Made by a program: the position numbers and the translations under genes | Part shown: positions 15,702 through 23,769 of the stretch, piece by piece | Position numbering within the stretch: position 1 is the first letter of the stretch | How the letters are laid out: each line of letters starts with the position of its first letter | Source of the DNA: Halomarina pelagica | GTDB taxonomy: Archaea; Halobacteriota; Halobacteria; Halobacteriales; Haloarculaceae | Length of the DNA stretch: 64,000 bases | Assembly: GCF_024228315.1 (NCBI RefSeq) | Contig: NZ_CP100454.1 | Coordinates: 3,286,001 to 3,350,000, forward strand | Direction of reading: 5' to 3' | Notes under the pieces: generated by a model | Seen by the model: the letters and a program-made list of their open reading frames with translations, nothing else | Database searches by the model: none | What the model was told of the DNA's origin: nothing

Positions 15702-16011
15702 GTCGGACATATCATCTGCGCTCACTGCCGATTGTCAGCGACAGTGGCTGTTCGAGGCGGGCGTGTGTCACCGTAGCGAGAGCGTTACGCGTCCCTTACC
15801 CCGCTCCGTCGGTGGATGGAGGGCCGTTTCGGCCCCCGTCCCCGGCGCGTTTCCCCGGAAAGGTTAGCGATACGTGATACTCATTCAGGCACCTCCCAAC
15901 GAGAAAACCGTGGTGCGGAGCCGGGGTGAAACGGTCCGAAACTCCGCGGGACCGTGCGGAACGTACTCACAGTGATATAACGCTGCGAGCCAGTGGTGAA
16001 GACGATTACAC
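15702..16011. other. Intergenic region, promoter of the winged-helix gene at its right end
   Basis: 310 bases. The right end has a TATA element GATATAAC (15974-15981), about 34 bases before the ATG at 16012, which implies a short leader. The remainder contains no convincing frame, RNA gene or repeat. Confidence 0.5.
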
Positions 16012-16338
16012 ATGGACGATGTCACGAGTGGGATACTGGCAAACCACCGGCGGCGGTACGTGCTCTCGTACCTCGAGGACTGTCCGCGCGAGTCGGTCTC
16101 GGTCGCCGACCTCACCAGTCAGGTGATCGCCCGGGAACTGGTGATGGGACCGGTACCGGTGGACCCGGAGTCCGTCGAGGTGACGCTCACGCGCGTTCAC
16201 CTCCCGCGACTCGACGACGCGGGGGCCATCGAGTACGACCGCGACGCCGACACGGTCCGACGCCGCCGTCCGGACGACCTGGAGGTGGCCCTAGAAGACA
16301 GTACAGTTCGCATACCGCAAGAGGGGAGTTCCGCGTAG
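16012..16338 (+). CDS. Small winged-helix regulator of the DUF7344 type
   Basis: 108 residues starting MDDVTSGILANHRRRYVLSYLEDC. The LANHRRRYVLSYLE core, VSVADLTSQVIARE and VTLTRVHLPRLDDAGAIEYDRDADTVR segments form the haloarchaeal winged helix seen also in the protein at 6434. It is half the size of most regulators and lacks a sensor domain. Its TATA box at 15974-15981 predicts a nearly leaderless transcript. Function unknown; DNA binding inferred. Confidence 0.8.
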   Translation: MDDVTSGILANHRRRYVLSYLEDCPRESVSVADLTSQVIARELVMGPVPVDPESVEVTLTRVHLPRLDDAGAIEYDRDADTVRRRRPDDLEVALEDSTVRIPQEGSSA

Positions 16339-16500
16339 GGCCGACCCTTCGCCCTCGCCGTTTCGCCGCCCCCGCCGTCTCCGCCTCCTCGCTCTCCTCA
16401 CTCCCCGCTACTCCCTTCCGTTCTCGGAACAGCTAGAACGTCGTGGGGACGGAGCGCGTCGCCCCGCGTCGGTTCGACCCCCGTCCGGGCGGGGGTACTG

Positions 16501-17523
16501 TTACTCCTCGTCCAGTTCGTCGACGATGTCGTCGGCGTCCACGTCGGCCTCCTCCAGCGCCGCCTCGAGGTCGGCACCGCCGGCACCGCCGGCACCGCCC
16601 ATGCCGCCCATCATGCCCCCGAGTCCGCCCATCCCGGCGGCCGCGTTGTCGATCGTCTCCTGAATGATCACGCGGTCGAGGTCGACCTGGTCCATGATCT
16701 GCTGGGCGATCTGCTGCTTCTGGAACATCCACTGCTGGTTGAACGAGAGCTGCGGGCTCGCCTCGACGTAGAGCGTCTCCTTCTCGACCGTCACGGTCTC
16801 GAACTCGGGTTCGGCCTCCTCGTCCTCCTCGCTCTCTTCGTCCTCGTCGGGCTCGACCAGCTGTTCCTCCTCGACCTCGTCGGTCCGGATGTCCATCTCC
16901 AGGTCGGCGTCGAGGTACATGTCGAACAGCCCCTTCGCGCGTTCGAGTTTGTCCTCGACGACGCCGACGACCTCGTAGTCGTACTCGATGTCCTCGCCCG
17001 CGAGCGGGTGGTTGAAGTCGACGCGCGCGCGGCCGCCGATGATCGTCTCGAGGTAGCCCTGCTGTCCGTCGACGTTCACCTGCGCGCCGGGGTAGCGGTC
17101 GTCCTCCGGGATCTTCTCGGCGCTGACCGTGCGCACGTTCTCCTGGTCGTACTCGCCGAAGGCCTCGGCGGCCGGGACCGTCACGGAGCCGGAGTCGCCG
17201 ACCTCCTTGCCGACGACGTCCTCCTCGACGGCCTCGAAGATGTGGCCAGCACCGAGGACGACGACGCGCGGTTCGAACTCACGCTGTTCGGTGTCGATCC
17301 CCTCCTCCTCGGCGACCTCCTCGTCGGTCGTGTCGACGAGCTGGTCCCCCTCGACGGTGCGAGCGGTGTAGGCGAGCCGGACGAAGTCGCCGTCCTGGAC
17401 GCCCTCGGTCTCGGCCTCCTCCTCTTCGACTTCCTCCTGCTCGGCGTCCGTCTCCTGCTCGTCGACCGCTTCCTGTTCGGTCTCCTCCCGCTCGGCGACC
17501 TCCTCGTCGGGTTCGTCACTCAT
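16501..17523 (-). CDS. FKBP-type peptidyl-prolyl isomerase (SlyD-like, archaeal long form)
   Basis: 340 residues from the ATG at 17523. A ~45-residue extremely acidic leader (repeated Glu/Gln/Asp) precedes the FKBP domain: GDFVRLAYTARTVEGDQLVDTT, VVVLGAGHIFEAVEEDVVG, SVTVPAAEAFGEY, then the insert-in-flap region VNVDGQQGYLETIIGGRARVDFNHPLAGEDIEYDYEV. The C-terminal part (after residue ~205) contains an acidic linker, a helical region and a Gly/Met-rich stretch (GMGGLGGMMGGMGG). The family assists folding of cytosolic proteins. An SD-like GGGAGG precedes the ATG. Confidence 0.92.
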   Translation of the reverse strand: MSDEPDEEVAEREETEQEAVDEQETDAEQEEVEEEEAETEGVQDGDFVRLAYTARTVEGDQLVDTTDEEVAEEEGIDTEQREFEPRVVVLGAGHIFEAVEEDVVGKEVGDSGSVTVPAAEAFGEYDQENVRTVSAEKIPEDDRYPGAQVNVDGQQGYLETIIGGRARVDFNHPLAGEDIEYDYEVVGVVEDKLERAKGLFDMYLDADLEMDIRTDEVEEEQLVEPDEDEESEEDEEAEPEFETVTVEKETLYVEASPQLSFNQQWMFQKQQIAQQIMDQVDLDRVIIQETIDNAAAGMGGLGGMMGGMGGAGGAGGADLEAALEEADVDADDIVDELDEE

Positions 17524-17640
17524 ACCGAACACGTCCTCCCGAAGCACCCTTAATAACCACGTTTCGAAGAGGCGAGTGAGTCGGCGTACCACGGCCGTGA
17601 GTTCAGGTCGTTTTTTACCGTCTCGGGCCCCTCCCAGCGT

Positions 17641-18168
17641 ATGTACGAGGTCGAGGTCAAACTCCCGGCGGACCACGAGCGCGTCCGCCGTCGGCTCGAC
17701 GAACTCGGTGCCGCCCACGAGGCGACCGTCGAGCAGCGCGACACCTACTACGACGCTCCCCACCGATCCTTCTCCGAGACCGACGAGGCCCTCCGGATCC
17801 GTCGCGTCCGGCGCGACGGGGAGACGGACGCGCGGGTCACCTACAAGGGGCCGCTCGTGGACGACGCCTCGAAGACCCGCGAGGAGGTGGAGACGGGCGT
17901 CGAGGACGTCGACGCGATGGCCCGCGTCCTCGACCGCCTGGGATTCGACCCGGTCGCCACCGTCGAGAAGCGCCGAGAGGTGTACGCCCTTGACGGGTAC
18001 ACCGTCGTCCTCGACGCGGTGGAGGGACTCGGCGAGTTCGTCGAGGTCGAACGCGAGAGCGCCGAGATCGACGCCGCCCGCGAGGGGGCCTTCGACCTCT
18101 GTCGCGATCTCGACCTCGATCCCGACGACCAGATCCGGGCGTCGTACCTCGAACTCCTCTTGGAATAA
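17641..18168 (+). CDS. CYTH-domain protein (class IV adenylate cyclase CyaB-like)
   Basis: 175 residues. The N-terminal ExExK motif is present as YEVEVKL (residues 2-8), with RDTYYDAP, ALRIRRVR, VTYKGPL, KTREEVETGVED and EVERESAE as successive charged strands of the CYTH tunnel. CYTH enzymes act on triphosphates (cAMP synthesis, thiamine triphosphate or polyphosphate); archaeal members are called CyaB but their substrate is not established here. A TTTTTTACC element near 17611 gives a leaderless-type promoter. Normal length. Confidence 0.88.
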   Translation: MYEVEVKLPADHERVRRRLDELGAAHEATVEQRDTYYDAPHRSFSETDEALRIRRVRRDGETDARVTYKGPLVDDASKTREEVETGVEDVDAMARVLDRLGFDPVATVEKRREVYALDGYTVVLDAVEGLGEFVEVERESAEIDAAREGAFDLCRDLDLDPDDQIRASYLELLLE

Positions 18169-18205
18169 CTGTAGAGCATATTTGAGGAGTTCAAGGTTTC
18201 CGTAA

Positions 18206-18213
18206 GTTATACG
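18206..18213 (+). promoter_or_regulatory. TATA box for the S-adenosylmethionine synthetase gene
   Basis: GTTATACG centred about 28 bases before the ATG at 18238, so the transcript is predicted to be leaderless. This supports choosing 18238 over the out-of-frame ATG at 18228. Confidence 0.55.
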
Positions 18214-18237
18214 ACCGGGGACGGTGAATGGCGGCTA

Positions 18238-19443
18238 ATGAGCCAGCGAAACATCCGCGTCGAGCCGATGGCGGGCCTCGCCGTCGAGGATCAGGCGGTG
18301 GAGATCGTCGAGCGAAAGGGCCTCGGCCACCCCGACTCTATCTGCGACGGGATCGCCGAGCACGTCTCGCAGGCGCTCGCCCGCGAGTACCTCGACCGCG
18401 TCGGGACGGTCCTCCACTACAACACCGACGAGACCCAGCTCGTCGCCGGATCGGCCGCGCCGGCCTTCGGCGGCGGCGAGACCATCGAGCCGATCTACCT
18501 GCTCATCGTCGGCCGCGCCACGAAGGAGTACCGGGGGACGAAGATACCCACCGAGACGACCGCGCTGCGCGCGGCCCGCGAGTACCTCTCGTCGCACTTC
18601 CCCGAACTCGAGTTCGGGACGGACATCGTCGTAGACGTGGAACTCGGGGAGGGATCGGGCGACCTCCAGGAGGTCTTCGGCGACGAGGGGCGCGCCGTTC
18701 CGATGGCCAACGACACGAGCTTCGGCGTCGGACACGCCCCCCTCACCGAGACCGAGGAGATCGTCCTCAACGCCGAACGCCGGCTGAACGCCGAGTACGC
18801 GAGCGACCACCCCGAACTCGGCCAGGACATCAAGGTGATGGGCAAGCGCGAGGGCGACCGCATCGACGTGACCGTCGCCGCCGCGATGATCGACGCCTAC
18901 GTCGACGGACTTGACGACTATCGCGACGCGGTCGCCGGCGTCCGGGAGTTCGTCCTCGACCTCGCCACGGACTACACGGACCGCGAGGTCGAGGTCCACG
19001 TCAACACCGCCGACAGCTACGAGGAGGGCGCGATCTACCTCACGACGACCGGCACCTCCGCCGAGCAGGGCGACGACGGCTCGGTGGGACGGGGCAACCG
19101 CGCCAACGGCCTCATCACGCCCAATCGCTCGATGAGCATGGAGGCCACGAGCGGCAAGAACCCCGTCAACCACATCGGGAAGATCTACAACCTCCTCTCG
19201 ACGCAGATCGCCCGCGCCGTCGTCGCGGAGGTCGACGGCATCCGCGAGATCCGCATCCGCCTGCTCTCCCAGATCGGCCAGCCCATCGACGACCCGCACG
19301 TCGCGGACGCCGCGCTCGTCACCGAGGCTGGCGTCGAGGTCGCTGACATCCAGGCCGACGTCGAGGCCGTCGTCGACCGCGAACTCGCGAACGTTACCTC
19401 GATCACCGAGCGCGTGATCGCCGGCGAACTCGCCACCTTCTAG
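18238..19443 (+). CDS. mat: S-adenosylmethionine synthetase, archaeal type
   Basis: 401 residues ([34 protein letters not shown]). Archaeal MAT motifs are clear: [14 protein letters not shown] (residues 29-42), [25 protein letters not shown], and C-terminal [22 protein letters not shown] with [11 protein letters not shown]. It makes S-adenosylmethionine from methionine and ATP. Length and motif order are normal. A predicted leaderless transcript starts at its TATA box. Confidence 0.97.
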   Translation: MSQRNIRVEPMAGLAVEDQAVEIVERKGLGHPDSICDGIAEHVSQALAREYLDRVGTVLHYNTDETQLVAGSAAPAFGGGETIEPIYLLIVGRATKEYRGTKIPTETTALRAAREYLSSHFPELEFGTDIVVDVELGEGSGDLQEVFGDEGRAVPMANDTSFGVGHAPLTETEEIVLNAERRLNAEYASDHPELGQDIKVMGKREGDRIDVTVAAAMIDAYVDGLDDYRDAVAGVREFVLDLATDYTDREVEVHVNTADSYEEGAIYLTTTGTSAEQGDDGSVGRGNRANGLITPNRSMSMEATSGKNPVNHIGKIYNLLSTQIARAVVAEVDGIREIRIRLLSQIGQPIDDPHVADAALVTEAGVEVADIQADVEAVVDRELANVTSITERVIAGELATF

Positions 19444-19810
19444 GAACCACCTTTTTGCAGGGGGTCCTCGGCGCTCGCTCCGCGAGCGCCTCGAATCCCA
19501 CCAAAAATCTGCATTGTTGGACGCTTTGCGTCCAACAGGCTTCCAGAACCGCCGGCGGTTCTGGAAGGACCAAAAAGGCCGCCTCGCTCCGCTCGGCGCG
19601 TGAACCGCTCGCTCCCTGCGGTCGCTCGCGGACGCTTCGGTCTCGGCGATCCACTCCGACGAGTTTCGCGCCGTCTCTTCAGGTGGCGTATCGCGGCTCG
19701 CGGGTGCGGAACTGCGAGCGTACAGTATCTTTGACCGGGACGCGCCGCATCTCGCATCCCGCCACGCCGCGTAACGAAACCGATTTCCCGCGCCTGCGTC
19801 GAGTACGCCC
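19444..19810. repeat. Non-coding region with a cluster of strong hairpins
   Basis: 367 bases after the MAT stop. In order: an 8-base stem with TCC loop (19471-19489); a 10-base stem with TTT loop (19515-19537); a perfect 28-base palindrome with 14-base arms (19540-19567, arms starting CTTCCAGAACCGCC); and imperfect CGCTC/GAGCG stems at about 19580-19630. A T5 run (19452-19456) precedes the first. Together they could act as transcript ends or structured RNA elements. Similar stem-with-triplet-loop hairpins recur at 28104-28204. Confidence 0.8.
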
Positions 19811-20278
19811 ATGACCACGGTCTGTCTCCTCGGGGCGGACGACTGCGACCTCCGCTACGAGCTGCTCTCCCGGGAGACCTCGCGCGAGGCGCTGTCGACC
19901 TACCGGCTGGACCGGCCGTTCGAGAACAGCCTCGCCGTCGAGACCATCAGCCTCGGGAGCGCCGTCTCGCTGCTCAACGACCTCGACTGGTACCTCGTCC
20001 GGTTCGCGGAGGCGGCGCTCGTGCTCGAACCCTCGGTCAGCGAGACGGAGTGGCTCTCCCGGAACCTCGCCGAGGCGATCCGCGAGGGGAGCGTCGCCCC
20101 CGAGGCGTCGGACCGCTACCTCAAGGTCTACGGCCTCGAAACCGCCGACGAGGGCTCGACGCGGCCGGTCGAGCCGATGTACGTCGCCCGGACCGGGCGA
20201 CAGCTACCCGAGTACGACCTGCGGGAGGTCGAGGAGACGATGCTCGTGCGCGTCACCGAGGACGAGTTCGGCGGGTGA
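19811..20278 (+). CDS. Uncharacterised haloarchaeal protein (possibly DUF5804)
   Basis: 155 residues starting [22 protein letters not shown]. It is soluble, acidic, and without enzymatic motifs that I recognise; a mixed alpha/beta pattern with [28 protein letters not shown] and [24 protein letters not shown] is visible. I associate it with a haloarchaea-only family often annotated DUF5804, not with certainty. Its start lies 367 bases past MAT, after the hairpin cluster. Confidence 0.6.
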   Translation: MTTVCLLGADDCDLRYELLSRETSREALSTYRLDRPFENSLAVETISLGSAVSLLNDLDWYLVRFAEAALVLEPSVSETEWLSRNLAEAIREGSVAPEASDRYLKVYGLETADEGSTRPVEPMYVARTGRQLPEYDLREVEETMLVRVTEDEFGG

Positions 20279-20369
20279 GGGTCGGCCCGCCCCCGACGGC
20301 CGTCCGGCCGCTTCTCGACGGCTAGGGCCAGAGGGCAAGTGTTTACTCGGCGGGACGGACAGTGCTGGT

Positions 20370-21473
20370 ATGGAACTGGGGTCCGCCGACGCGTTCGACC
20401 GGACGGGGACGCTCGGCATCGAAGAGGAGTTCTTCGTCGTCGACGAGCGGGGTCGCCCCACCTCCGGGACGGACGAACTCGTCTACGGGACGGAGCCGCC
20501 CGCGATACTGGAGGGGCGACTCGACCACGAGCTGTTCAAGTTCGTGATCGAGACGCAGACGCCGACGATCGAGTCGCTCGCCGACGCCCGGGACGCGCTC
20601 GTCGAGGTCCGCGAGGCGCTGGTCGAGCACGCGGCGGCCCACGGCTATCGCATCGCGGCCGCCGGGTTGCACCCCGCCGCGAAGTGGCGCGAACTCGAAC
20701 ACGCCGAGAAGCCGCGCTACCGCGCCCAGCTCGACCGCATCCAGTACCCGCAGCACCGAAACACGACCGCGGGCCTGCACGTCCACGTCGGCGTCGACGA
20801 CGCGGACAAGGCGACCTGGATCGCCAACGAGATCCGCTGGCACCTCCCGGTTCTGCTCGCGCTGTCGGCGAACTCGCCGTTCTGGGACGGCTACGACACC
20901 GGCCTCGCCTCGGCCCGGGCGAAGATCTTCGAGGGGCTGCCGAACACGGGCATGCCCACCGCCTTCGGGTCCTTCGAGGAGTTCCTCCGGCTCGAACGGC
21001 TGATGATCGAGACGAACTCCATCCGGGACCGCGGGGAACTCTGGTACGACGTTCGCCCGCACTCCGCCCACGGCACCGTCGAGGTGCGGACGCCCGACGG
21101 TCAGGCCGACCCCGAACGCGTGTTCGCGTTCGTCGAGTACGTCCACGCGCTCGTGACCGACCTCGGAGAGCGGTACGAGGACAGTCGCGACCCGTGGGCG
21201 GAGGCGCGCCACCGCGGCGACGGGACGCGCCACCGACGTGAGACGCTCGACGAGAACAAGTGGCGGGCGATGCGCTGGGGCCACGAGGCCTCGTTCATCG
21301 ACCGCGCGTGCGAGTCGACGTGCGACCTCGGCGAGGTCGTCGACCGCGAGTGCGAGCGACTCGGGACCTCGGGGATCCGGGACGTGTATGCGGGAGAGAG
21401 CGGTGCCGATCGACAGCGCCGCCTGCGGGAGGAGGGCGGCCTCGACGCGCTCTGCGAGTCGCTGCTCCTCTAG
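20370..21473 (+). CDS. gshA: Glutamate-cysteine ligase (gamma-glutamylcysteine synthesis)
   Basis: 367 residues. GCS2-family pattern: [15 protein letters not shown] (residues 14-28), [48 protein letters not shown], and C-terminal [17 protein letters not shown]. Haloarchaea use gamma-glutamylcysteine as their main thiol and this is the known ligase type. It makes gamma-glutamylcysteine from glutamate, cysteine and ATP. No GshB is adjacent, as expected. Confidence 0.92.
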   Translation: MELGSADAFDRTGTLGIEEEFFVVDERGRPTSGTDELVYGTEPPAILEGRLDHELFKFVIETQTPTIESLADARDALVEVREALVEHAAAHGYRIAAAGLHPAAKWRELEHAEKPRYRAQLDRIQYPQHRNTTAGLHVHVGVDDADKATWIANEIRWHLPVLLALSANSPFWDGYDTGLASARAKIFEGLPNTGMPTAFGSFEEFLRLERLMIETNSIRDRGELWYDVRPHSAHGTVEVRTPDGQADPERVFAFVEYVHALVTDLGERYEDSRDPWAEARHRGDGTRHRRETLDENKWRAMRWGHEASFIDRACESTCDLGEVVDRECERLGTSGIRDVYAGESGADRQRRLREEGGLDALCESLLL

Positions 21474-21521
21474 GGGAGGATTTTTGTCGATCAATTCCCT
21501 GGCATCGGATACAATCAATCT

Positions 21522-22016
21522 ATGGCGACAGATAACGAGAACGACGATACACCGGGGATTCACGGGGGAAGCGTCCGCGGACGGATCGAGGGGGGTGCGG
21601 AGGGAGCGGTGGAACAACTCGACGACGGACTCGTCGAACTGCTCACCTGGGTCCTCGACACCGAGACGCGGGCGCGCATCTACATCTACCTCCGCCAGCA
21701 TCCCGACTCGACGAGCGATGAGATCGCCGAGGGGACCGGCCTGTACCCCAGCACGGTCCGGGAAGCCCTCGCCGAACTGACCGACGACGGCACCGTGACG
21801 CGGCGAAAGCGGAAGTCCGCCGGGGCGGGAAACAACCCCTACGAGTACGTCGCTATCTCGCCGAGCGACCTCGTGGCCGACGTCGTTGGGGACGTACAGG
21901 ACGAACTGAACACGGTGTTCAACCTGGACGACGTGCTCGCCGATCGGACGAGCGACGCCCAGCCGGTGCAGATCTCCGTCGAACGCCCCGCCGAAGGAGC
22001 CGCTGACGACGATTGA
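21522..22016 (+). CDS. Winged-helix transcriptional regulator
   Basis: 164 residues. An acidic N-terminus (MATDNENDDTPGIHGGSVRG) is followed by a winged helix: LLTWVLDTETRARIYIYLRQHPDSTSDEIAEGTGLYPSTVREALAELTDDGTVTRRKR, then an acidic C-terminal tail. The wing KRKSAGAGNNPYEYVAISP is characteristic of haloarchaeal TrmB/ArsR-like proteins. Effector unknown. It lies 48 bases after gshA and could be co-transcribed, but a role in thiol control is only a guess. Confidence 0.82.
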   Translation: MATDNENDDTPGIHGGSVRGRIEGGAEGAVEQLDDGLVELLTWVLDTETRARIYIYLRQHPDSTSDEIAEGTGLYPSTVREALAELTDDGTVTRRKRKSAGAGNNPYEYVAISPSDLVADVVGDVQDELNTVFNLDDVLADRTSDAQPVQISVERPAEGAADDD

Positions 22017-22080
22017 TCGACCCGATCGATCGCGAATCGATAGCCGAAGGCATAAGCCGCGCGCGGCCCACGTGAGTCGT

Positions 22081-22581
22081 ATGAATGTCGCGCTCGGGGG
22101 GACGTTCGATCCGGTGCACGACGGCCATCGAGCGCTGTTCGAGCGGGCGTTCGAACTCGGCGACGTCACCGTCGGTCTGACCAGCGACGACCTCGCGCCG
22201 AAGACGCGAAACGAGGAGCGGTACGTCCGCCCGTACGAGGAGCGACGGCGCGACCTCGAACGCGAACTCGCACCGTACGCCGACCGCTACGACCGCGAGT
22301 ACGAGATCCGAACGCTCGAGGAACCGACGGGGATCGCGACGGAGGAACCCGACTTCGACTACCTCATCGTCTCGCCGGAGACGACCGAGGGCGGCCGACT
22401 CGTCAACGAGATCCGCGAGGAGAAGGGGTACGATCCGCTCGAGATCGTCGTCGTCGAACACGTCCCCGCGGAGGACGGCGAGCGTATCTCCTCGACGCGC
22501 ATCGTCCGCGGCGAGATCGACGAACACGGCGACCTCACGCCCGACGCCTCGGGACGGCCTCCCGCGCGGGAGCAGCGCTGA
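22081..22581 (+). CDS. coaD: Phosphopantetheine adenylyltransferase (archaeal CoaD type)
   Basis: 166 residues from the ATG at 22081 (MNVALGGTFDPVHDGHRALFERAFELG). GGTFDPVHDGH (residues 6-16) is the nucleotidyltransferase TxxHxGH motif, and the C-terminal ISSTRIVRGEID supplies the second ISSTxxR motif. It adenylates 4'-phosphopantetheine in CoA synthesis. An in-frame GTG at 22072 would add three residues; the ATG fits the family better. The gene downstream is on the other strand. Confidence 0.95.
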   Translation: MNVALGGTFDPVHDGHRALFERAFELGDVTVGLTSDDLAPKTRNEERYVRPYEERRRDLERELAPYADRYDREYEIRTLEEPTGIATEEPDFDYLIVSPETTEGGRLVNEIREEKGYDPLEIVVVEHVPAEDGERISSTRIVRGEIDEHGDLTPDASGRPPAREQR

Positions 22582-22626
22582 CGCCGTTCGCCGCCACCCG
22601 TCCAGCGGGTCGAACCCACCGGCGCG

Positions 22627-22935
22627 TCACCAGTTCGGCCGGCGCAGCCCCGCCTCCTCGATCAACTCCTTCCACCGCTTCTGGATCGTGAGCCGCGAGA
22701 CCTCGGCCGCGTCGGCGACGTCGCCCTGGGAGCGTCGATCGCCCTCGATGAGCGCGCCGACGTAGACGCTCGCCGCGAGCGTGGCCTGCTTCGAGCGCTC
22801 GGACTCGGGCAGCGTCGAGAGGAAGAGGTCGGCCGCGCGCGAACGGGCCGGGCCACCGAGGTCGAGGCGGTCCCCGATCCGGTCGAGGGCCGCCAACCAC
22901 TGCTCGTTCTCGACCTGGTCGCGCGCGCGGAACAT
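22627..22935 (-). CDS. TFB-like protein with a single cyclin domain
   Basis: 102 residues from the ATG at 22935 (MFRARDQVENEQWLAALDRIGDRLDLG). The pattern ARSRAADLFLSTLPESERSKQATLAASVYVGALIEGDRRSQGDVADAAEVSRLTIQKRWKELIEEAGL fits the TFIIB cyclin-box fold with its C-terminal helix-turn-helix. It lacks the N-terminal zinc ribbon and the second cyclin repeat of a true TFB. Such small proteins are common in haloarchaea and are presumed regulators. A 27-base longer start exists. Confidence 0.8.
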   Translation of the reverse strand: MFRARDQVENEQWLAALDRIGDRLDLGGPARSRAADLFLSTLPESERSKQATLAASVYVGALIEGDRRSQGDVADAAEVSRLTIQKRWKELIEEAGLRRPNW

Positions 22936-23057
22936 GGTACACGGTGGACGCCCGACGCGCATAGCGCTTTGGTTCGACGGACCTTGATCCGTCGGCGTCT
23001 CTGCCGGCGGTGAGAGAGCGACAGGTTCATTGTGGGCATCGAGGTACGTGGAAACGA

Positions 23058-23141
23058 GCGTGGGTAGCCAAGCCAGGAAACGGCGCAGCGCTTAGGACGC
23101 TGTCCCGTAGGGGTCCGCCGGTTCAAATCCGGTCCCACGCA
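23058..23141 (+). tRNA. tRNA-Leu (anticodon UAG)
   Basis: 84 nt. The 7-base acceptor arms GCGTGGG (23058-23064) and CCCACGC (23134-23140) pair perfectly, with discriminator A at 23141. The anticodon stem CAGCG/CGCTG closes the loop CTTAGGA with TAG at its centre. A long variable arm (TGTCCCGTAGGGGTCC region) marks a class II tRNA, and the T-loop GTTCAAAT is standard. There is no intron. Its 3' half is the target of two downstream repeats, marking an integration site. Confidence 0.97.
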
Positions 23142-23264
23142 TTTTCTGTCCGAGCGACAGCGAGGACGAAAATCGAACGGAGCGGATTCTGAATCCTGTC
23201 GGTCGCAGCGGTCGAGCGGAGCGAGGCCGACCGTCCGACTCCGGTTCAAATCCGGTCCCACTCA
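23118..23264 (+). repeat. Direct repeats of the tRNA-Leu T-arm/acceptor 3' end
   Basis: The tRNA 3' end (23118-23141) recurs at 23241-23264 with 23 of 24 bases identical (one G to T change in the acceptor end). It lies 123 bases downstream of the original, outside any gene. This looks like an att site left by one integration or excision event, nested within the larger island that ends at 28095. Confidence 0.75.
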
Positions 23265-23269
23265 TACCT

Positions 23270-23294
23270 ACCGCAGTGTCGCCTTGCGGTTTTT
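23270..23294 (+). terminator. Hairpin terminator-like element after the tRNA repeat
   Basis: ACCGCA (23270-23275) pairs with TGCGGT (23285-23290), followed by a T run ending at 23294. It could end the tRNA-Leu transcript or transcripts from the island edge. Confidence 0.55.
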
Positions 23295-23373
23295 CTGACA
23301 AACTCCCGTGCTGGCCGTGCTTCCACGACGGATTCAAGACTCCAGCAGACACGGCGGAGGTAAGCACGGAGCG

Positions 23374-23697
23374 ATGACCCGCTCTCGGATACTCGGCGTT
23401 CCGCTCGTCACTGTGGGCGTGGTCATTATCATCATCGGTACGCTCGTGATACTCGTCGGCGTGGACGAGCAGCGGTTAGCCGAGGAGTGGGCGCAACAGA
23501 AACAGTACCAGTGTGAGAATGCAGTTATTCAGACACTCCCAAACGATGCCTCACCAGAAGAAGTCTCACTGACGCTTCACGAGAAGCGCAGTGGCTCGTA
23601 CCGAACGAGTCCCTACCATTTCGGGGGTATCAAGGTGGTCATCAGGGTCGTGCCTGCGCTACTCGGCGGGGCTATAGCCTATCACGGAACTCGCTGA
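23374..23697 (+). CDS. Small membrane protein in the tRNA-Leu island
   Basis: 107 residues from the ATG at 23374 (MTRSRILGVPLVTVGVVIII). The N-terminal helix (about residues 6-30, very Val/Ile rich) and a C-terminal hydrophobic segment (IKVVIRVVPALLGGAIAYHG) flank a ~50-residue polar domain starting DEQRLAEEWAQQKQYQCEN, so it is probably double-spanning with an extended loop. No family is recognised. It sits between the tRNA repeats and the restriction-methyltransferase and belongs to the accessory island. A longer frame from 23308 has no support. Confidence 0.55.
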   Translation: MTRSRILGVPLVTVGVVIIIIGTLVILVGVDEQRLAEEWAQQKQYQCENAVIQTLPNDASPEEVSLTLHEKRSGSYRTSPYHFGGIKVVIRVVPALLGGAIAYHGTR

Positions 23698-23728
23698 TTC
23701 GGTCTGCTTCGGCCCCTATCTTTCCGTC

Positions 23729-23738
23729 ACATATTTGT
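23729..23738 (+). promoter_or_regulatory. TATA box of the type IIG gene
   Basis: ACATATTTGT lies 32-41 bases before the ATG at 23770, so the transcript would have a leader of about 8-10 nt. The position supports the chosen start. Confidence 0.5.
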
Positions 23739-23769
23739 AATCTCAGGTGAGCATCTTTGTCAATCACTA

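Noticed and set aside
23241-23264. A further tRNA gene
   Set aside because: Only the T-arm and acceptor end are present.
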